A DNA stretch of 10,908 nucleotides, taken from Spirochaetaceae bacterium. Lineage in GTDB: Bacteria > Spirochaetota > Spirochaetia > Treponematales > Breznakiellaceae. This document shows, piece after piece, positions 8,201 through 10,908 of this stretch. Position 1 is the stretch's first letter. Each line of letters starts with the position of its first letter. The translations under genes and the position numbers were made by a program. Where the stretch lies: assembly GCA_031256815.1 (NCBI GenBank), contig JAIRPU010000128.1, forward strand, positions 1-10,908. The letters run 5' to 3'. The notes under the pieces were generated by a model, which worked only from the letters and a program-made list of their open reading frames with translations, did no database searches and was not told the origin of the DNA.

Positions 8201-8414
8201 CAATCAGGTCTCTGCCGCCGCCCTTGCGTTCTTCCGCTGCCGAATTAAAGCGCGCCATACGCAAATTTGCCGCAAGGACATACTGAATGGCGTCTATTAC
8301 AGTTGATTTGCCGGAACCGTTATCCCCGGCAAGCAGACAGCGGTTTCCTATTTCAATTAGGGCGTTATCAAAATTATGCCAGTTTACAAGGCGCAGACGT
8401 TCCAGCGTTAGCAT
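5217..8414 (-). CDS. jetC: Wadjet SMC/MukB-like ATPase JetC
   Basis: Large SMC-like protein of 1065 residues and the motor of the complex. The N-terminal head carries the Walker A GDNGSGKST (30-38), preceded by the LVNWHNFD strand typical of MukB/SbcC-like heads. A coiled coil spans about 220-425. A hinge-like globular region follows at about 440-580 (EITDSDWVDAVEGWLNTRRF), then a second coiled coil to about 870. The C-terminal head carries the ABC signature KSGGESQTPYY (958-968) and the Walker B LVIFDEAF (989-996) with Asp993 and Glu994. All ATPase elements are intact. In studied Wadjet systems a JetABC dimer extrudes DNA loops and senses small closed circles, licensing cleavage by JetD. Its ATG shares one base with the jetB stop (TAATG), and GGAG lies 8 nt upstream, so translation is coupled. 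Other MukB-like ATPases exist, but the four-gene context settles the call. Confidence 0.93.
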   Translation of the reverse strand: MLTLERLRLVNWHNFDNALIEIGNRCLLAGDNGSGKSTVIDAIQYVLAANLRMARFNSAAEERKGGGRDLIGYVRCKLGSDATDYRRGDTVAHVMLEWSGPAQGEGFSCGVCIEAWKDNHYTEHFWVGSNIPIETIEVKNENGAPLLFRQFKNSAAGKNIDVYEAKRLYIRDITNRLGVFSRRQEVNPYLDSLTRSIGFKPLSSIDQFVCDYILEENPVDIQAMKQNLENYKEADRQAKAAIAKIGVLKKICAKAAEWRNYDGLILKQEYLKIRIEQENEKQKKEAAVRRLNGIQNQIEETSRKIALLAQKRLDMEQELRAVDISLAANDAHRLFEEISGRIKRKEQTLAEEEKKAGNYAQLKAQCEALLDRKLSENFDEEGDALSSDLKECQEAKYKARQQKEEAGKKLKDLRSELADLERGILRYPDAPRLLKTELEKSGIEAFFLAEVAEITDSDWVDAVEGWLNTRRFVLLVNPAVFQKALEIYNSLPRSVAGAFIPNIEKMRSAHAQPGSLAEIVKAEGYARIYIDYTLGKVVRADIASLKQYEQAVTKECMTYTNHTASRIKEEVYRRHYLGRQALEERRLFLAAEIQKTEAEFSSFEKLEREAENREDCLDRVMRHLPKLELLFPAIEACAVLANEIEEAKKELAGIDTRSFRELEKKRNEFREQLTLLNGDNDRLQNQNGAFQNELSVWRRNLDTSTLNLEAKESAIADFGREHPLMISECESYAEEKLAANSIAGLTDTYESTLKHFKTRTESLKKEYAKLIAAYEIEFHYFLNQDPAENNEAENLLKRLESSELPEYREKIARAYHDAEREFREHFIARLNERIEEARDSFKEINEILRTLNFGRDQYWFHLEELSDRKGQIEVIRHAAKIPAMDDGLFNQIEDPAERKAAEELFNRILNSPLDSKDLRDICDYRTYFHYDIKIKETGNIDSDGNPAVLSLSKVLKEKSGGESQTPYYVAIAASFYRFYRARPESTVRLVIFDEAFNRMDDERIGKILVFYRDLNLQIITSVPPEKIEAIGPFMDRINIISRFGSAVKIRDCHKDLNDIEAPVGD

Positions 8415-9067
8415 TACAAATACTCCGCAATTTCTTCGCCTTCAATTTCTTCGCTTTCAAAGGAAACGTTCAAGTCCGGATCTTCGGGTTCTTTTTTTTG
8501 AAGAAAGGCGACAGCTTCGTCCAAAGCGCCGCGTTCAATACTAAGCGGAATACTGGGATAGAGCTGGATAATCCCGTCCGGGTCGGCGTAATCCGCTGTT
8601 TCAATTGAAATGAGTTTACATGAAGAAAGGCGGCTCAATACAGCGATAAGCGCCGTTTTTTTAATTTCAGTACCGGTCATAACGTTGTACCTCTGCTGAA
8701 ATTCACCTATGGTAGTAATCGGAAATGCCGTTAGAGAGACTTCCAGTTTTTTATCCTCGTATAGGAGCCGCAAAGTTAGTACCGCGCAAATTTCTTCGCG
8801 GTTAAAATGCAGGCGTGTACTACCGGAGCCGCGAAAGGCAATAACGCCAAGGCTTTCGTCACGTGCCAGCGTAGCGTCCATGCAGGAAAACCATGCGTCA
8901 AAAAGCGCGATGTTTCTAATGGTAAAGTCGTAGAGTTCCCGTTCTTTTTCTATGCCTCTGATAATAAATGTTTTTGAAGTAAAGATACGAATCGAAGCCT
9001 TAAATCTTTCAAACTCGTCGTTTGAAAGATTTTCTATAAGCCTTAGGGGTTCAAGTTCATGGTTCAC
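8414..9067 (-). CDS. jetB: Wadjet MukE-like subunit JetB
   Basis: Small protein, 217 residues from the start chosen here. It is predicted to be helical, with winged-helix character: TIRNIALFDAWFSCMD, then HFNREEICAVLTLRLLYEDK, then GTEIKKTALIAVLSRLSSCK. It ends in an acidic tail (ESEEIEGEEIAEYL). The pattern and position fit JetB, the MukE counterpart that bridges the JetA kleisin and the JetC heads; it resembles the DUF6063-type version, though I cannot run a profile. Two starts are possible: ATG at 9103, giving 229 residues and a 47-nt overlap with jetA, or GTG at 9067, giving an 11-nt overlap. I prefer GTG because AGAAGG (9080-9075) lies just upstream and the residues before it are only the out-of-frame image of the jetA C-terminus. 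Its stop shares a base with the jetC ATG. Confidence 0.82.
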   Translation of the reverse strand: MNHELEPLRLIENLSNDEFERFKASIRIFTSKTFIIRGIEKERELYDFTIRNIALFDAWFSCMDATLARDESLGVIAFRGSGSTRLHFNREEICAVLTLRLLYEDKKLEVSLTAFPITTIGEFQQRYNVMTGTEIKKTALIAVLSRLSSCKLISIETADYADPDGIIQLYPSIPLSIERGALDEAVAFLQKKEPEDPDLNVSFESEEIEGEEIAEYL

Positions 9068-10534
9068 ACAAACCCCTTCTAAAACGCACATCGGGTACCG
9101 CATAACCGGCTGTTTTTACCGAATACGCCGCCTCGTCTTCTTCAATCCGGTAGCCAAAATTTTTACGCGAGTCGCCGTAGAGCAGCGCATACACAAAACG
9201 GATATAAGAATTTTCATCGCCAACAAGCTCCGAAGAAACAAGCGCCCGTTCCTTTCCGCCCTGTTCATCAAGCCACAGATTGATGCGCTTTATAGAAATA
9301 CGCTTTTTCATACTTTCAAGAAAGTCCGCCTCTGTTTGGGACAGAGCTTCTATGTCCGCCTGTGGCGGCGCAGCGTTAAACTCCCCTTCGTCCCGCCTGC
9401 GCCGGAAAGCCAAAGTTGAAGGCGAAATAAACCTCATGCGGAAAATTCCGTGTCCAATCTGTTCTTGCAGCGCCGGATTGCCGCCGGACAGGGCTTTTAT
9501 GAGCAGACCCCCAATTTTCCGGCGACAGTGCTGTCCGGTTCAATATACGCCTTGATAATTTCGGTGCTGGAACGTGAATACGCCGCGTTACGGCGGTCAA
9601 TTTCATCTTCAAGCGGGTCAACTGTTTTAAGGTCGTCCCGTATTTCTTCCAGCAGATTGATAAGTTTTTGACGGCATTCCTCGCGGCTTGTCTGCCGCAT
9701 TCGCAGATATTTTGCGGCGCTTGCGTCAAGCCATGCCTCATCAGCCAATAACACCGTAATCTGCCTGAAAATACTCTGCCTGTAACGGCTGACATTATCC
9801 GAAGTTTTTAGCCGCTTATATGCCTTATCCAGTACTTCGCCGGCATACACATCGTAATGCTCGTGCAGTGCCGATGCCGCCTGCGAACGCACCGCTTCGG
9901 CATTAAGGTTATCGTAAAAGCCTTTAATGCTCTGAGACAAAACTTTTAGGGAATCTACCAGCGCCCGCGCTTCTTCGTGCGCCTTTAGCGCCATAAAATG
10001 CCCATTTTCTTTGACGGTTTCGCCGCAGAGCGATGAATAGACATTTACAACATGGCTTTCGTATTCAGTCTTTAACCCGTCGTTTACACGGACAAGCGAT
10101 TCAAGAAAAGGGCGCGCCCAGGCGGTAATGTTTATAACTTTGGTAAAATCGGCAAGGGTTTCTTCACCAAGCCAGCCCGCGCCGGTAAGCCGCCTTAAAA
10201 AACGGCTTGCCAGCGCCCTGTCATTTTCCGCATTTGCGCCGGCTGGAATATCCGCCCCCTTACTTTCAAAGTTTAAAGCGTTATTTTGGGAGACAAGCTC
10301 CGGCAAATTATACGTTTCCTCATCCTCGCCTTCTTCGGTAAGATTATCGCGGTGCAACGCAATATAATGCTGAAATTCACGGACTACAAGTTCCCGTTCA
10401 AGCCCTGCTGTGTTTTCCCGAAATAGCCTGTAGTATAGGACGAGAAGCGCTGCATAATGTTCCTTGTTTGCCCGCGCAAGGGGAGAAAAGAAATTCTCTG
10501 GTAAAACGGAAAAAACACCTGCGCCTTGAGGCAT
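9057..10534 (-). pseudogene. jetA: Wadjet kleisin JetA (MukF-like), split by a one-base frameshift
   Basis: First gene of the Wadjet operon. The upstream frame (10534 to 9497) gives 345 residues starting MPQGAGVFSVLPENFFSPLA, followed by NKEHYAALLVLYYRLF, the N-terminal winged-helix pattern of JetA. The middle is helical. It stops at TAA four codons after a G5 run (9508-9512 on the + strand). Restoring one base (six Gs) continues smoothly as GGLLIKALSGGNPALQEQ and on into the frame ending at 9057 (IEALSQTEADFLESMKKR, then KINLWLDEQG-like helices), giving one protein of 492 residues, the length expected for JetA. It resembles the DUF5716 form rather than DUF3375, from memory. JetA closes the JetC ring and binds JetB. 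As written, the truncated product lacks the C-terminal part that should contact a JetC head. It could be a true mutation, a reversible homopolymer switch or a sequencing error. The start has no ribosome site but lies 5 nt after a -10-like box. Confidence 0.85.
9508..9512 (-). other. Frameshift site in jetA (G5 homopolymer on the coding strand)
   Basis: The coding strand reads AAA TTG GGG GTC TGC TCA TAA. Adding one G, or slipping back one base on the G run, gives GGG GGT CTG CTC ATA AAA and opens the downstream frame to the proper jetA stop. A P-site GGG could re-pair perfectly in the -1 frame, but the run does not form a classic X-XXY-YYZ slippery heptamer, and I did not identify a downstream stimulatory stem. 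Confidence 0.8.
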
Positions 10535-10539
10535 AACTA

Positions 10540-10568
10540 ACGGTATGATAATAGATTCGCTTTGTCAA
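10540..10568 (-). promoter_or_regulatory. Promoter of the Wadjet operon
   Basis: Read on the - strand, a perfect -35 TTGACA (10568-10563) is followed by a 17-nt spacer and the -10-like TACCGT (10545-10540), which keeps the key T, A and final T. The jetA ATG (10534) comes only 5 nt later, without a Shine-Dalgarno sequence. The geometry mirrors the permease promoter and again suggests a leaderless transcript. No operator is evident. Confidence 0.5.
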
Positions 10569-10592
10569 GGCAGATAGTATTACTGTTATATC

Positions 10593-10686
10593 CCGCGCCG
10601 CCGCCTGCGGCCGCCAACGTAATCCTGCGAAGCCGCGTGCGGTTTAACAGGCCGGCCGGTCGTATACGCCGCGGAGCGGCGCGGAG
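10593..10686. repeat. Palindromic intergenic repeat, copy B
   Basis: Second copy of the element at 3866-3960, same orientation, located between the divergent jetA and Tat-signal gene starts. The 62-bp core (10593-10654) differs at 8 positions. The main hairpin is partly decayed: CCTGCGAAGCCGC pairs with GCGGTTTAACAGG with two mismatches and one G:T pair. The smaller hairpin is kept as GCCGC (10668-10672) and GCGGC (10676-10680). It ends in a tandem 10-mer, GCGGAGCGGC, at 10671-10680 and 10681-10690. The palindromic 8-mer CGTATACG lies at 10661-10668. No open reading frame of note is present. Confidence 0.72.
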
Positions 10687-10702
10687 CGGCGCAGGCAGGT
10701 AA

Positions 10703-10732
10703 TTGTTCTTTTAGCCCGCAATAACTTATAAT
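10703..10732 (+). promoter_or_regulatory. Promoter of the Tat-signal gene
   Basis: A perfect TATAAT lies at 10727-10732 with a weak -35, TTGTTC (10703-10708), 18 nt before it. It would start a transcript near 10739 with a leader of about 25 nt that carries AGGAGG at 10752-10757. Unlike the other two promoters here, this is a conventional leadered arrangement. Confidence 0.5.
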
Positions 10733-10764
10733 ACAAATATTCAAACTCTATAGGAGGCGCTGTT

Positions 10765-10908
10765 TTGGACAGACGAGAATTTATTAAATAATCCGCGGCA
10801 ATAGGCTTTGGGGCGGGTTTATATTTCCTGCCGCATGGAATACGGAGCGCGGCGCGGCTTGCCGCGCAGGAAAGCGCTTACCCGGCGCTTGTCGCGCTCA
10901 AAGGGGGC
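10765..10908 (+). pseudogene. Tat-signal protein, DUF362-like, with in-frame stop at codon 9 (partial)
   Basis: A TTG start follows AGGAGG (10752-10757) by 7 nt. The frame reads MDRREFIK, then TAA (10789-10791), then continues open to the window edge as SAAIGFGAGLYFLPHGIRSA and onward to LVALKGG. RREFIK followed by a small-residue hydrophobic stretch and an alanine-rich region is a textbook twin-arginine signal peptide, normally read through as RREFIKKSAA, so the TAA looks like a single-base change of a lysine AAA. The last residues (YPALVALKGG) resemble the start of the mature domain in DUF362 ferredoxin-like proteins, but this is a short match. There is no obvious in-frame alternative start after the stop. 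It could be a real nonsense mutation, a sequencing error, or less likely an 8-codon leader peptide. The gene runs out of the window. Confidence 0.6.

Noticed and set aside
8952..9419. 155-codon + strand frame over jetB/jetA
   Set aside because: It is antisense to well-supported Wadjet subunits and has no ribosome site or recognisable domain.
9497..9530. Dedicated programmed -1 frameshift element in jetA
   Set aside because: The G run permits slippage, but there is no X-XXY-YYZ heptamer and I did not identify a stimulatory stem. Mutation or sequence error is the simpler reading, so it is kept only as one option in the finding.
10789..10791. Alternative genetic code with TAA read as an amino acid
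   Set aside because: TAA ends several intact genes here (PFL protein, activase, jetB, jetC), so the code is standard.

Overview
This window looks like bacterial chromosome of moderate GC from an organism that is probably anaerobic. It encodes an oxygen-sensitive-type Fe-S ATPase of the 2-hydroxyacyl-CoA dehydratase activator family, and the start of a twin-arginine-exported protein. TAA, TAG and TGA are all used as stops, so the code is standard. I cannot name the organism; a spirochaete-like anaerobe is only a guess from gene content and style.

Left part (1-3782, all + strand): the last 23 codons of an unidentified gene, then a strong extended -10 promoter sitting almost on the start codon of an AI-2E-family membrane permease. 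The permease overlaps a small ACT-domain protein (UPF0237). After it come its usual partner, a PFL-fold protein (UPF0210/DUF711), and a BadF/HgdC-type ATPase with both Fe-S cysteines. Spacing of -20, 8 and 25 nt suggests one transcript. The function of the ACT/PFL pair is unknown.

Middle and right part (3971-10534, - strand): a four-gene Wadjet (jetABCD) plasmid-defence operon read from right to left. JetA (MukF/kleisin-like), JetB (MukE-like) and JetC (MukB-like SMC ATPase) would form a DNA loop-extruding complex. JetD (DUF3322/DUF2220, Toprim-like) would be the nuclease that cuts small closed circles. JetB, JetC and JetD look intact. jetA carries a one-base frameshift at a G5 run (9508-9512), so either the system is broken or phase-variable here, or the sequence has an error.

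Boundaries: the Wadjet operon is bracketed by two direct copies of a GC-rich palindromic repeat (about 62 bp at 87% identity, extending with lower similarity to about 95 bp), one between the activase and jetD and one between jetA and the last gene. At the far right a Tat-signal gene (DUF362-like) begins with a good ribosome site but has an in-frame TAA at codon 9.

No tRNA, rRNA, CRISPR array, transposase or integrase is visible.
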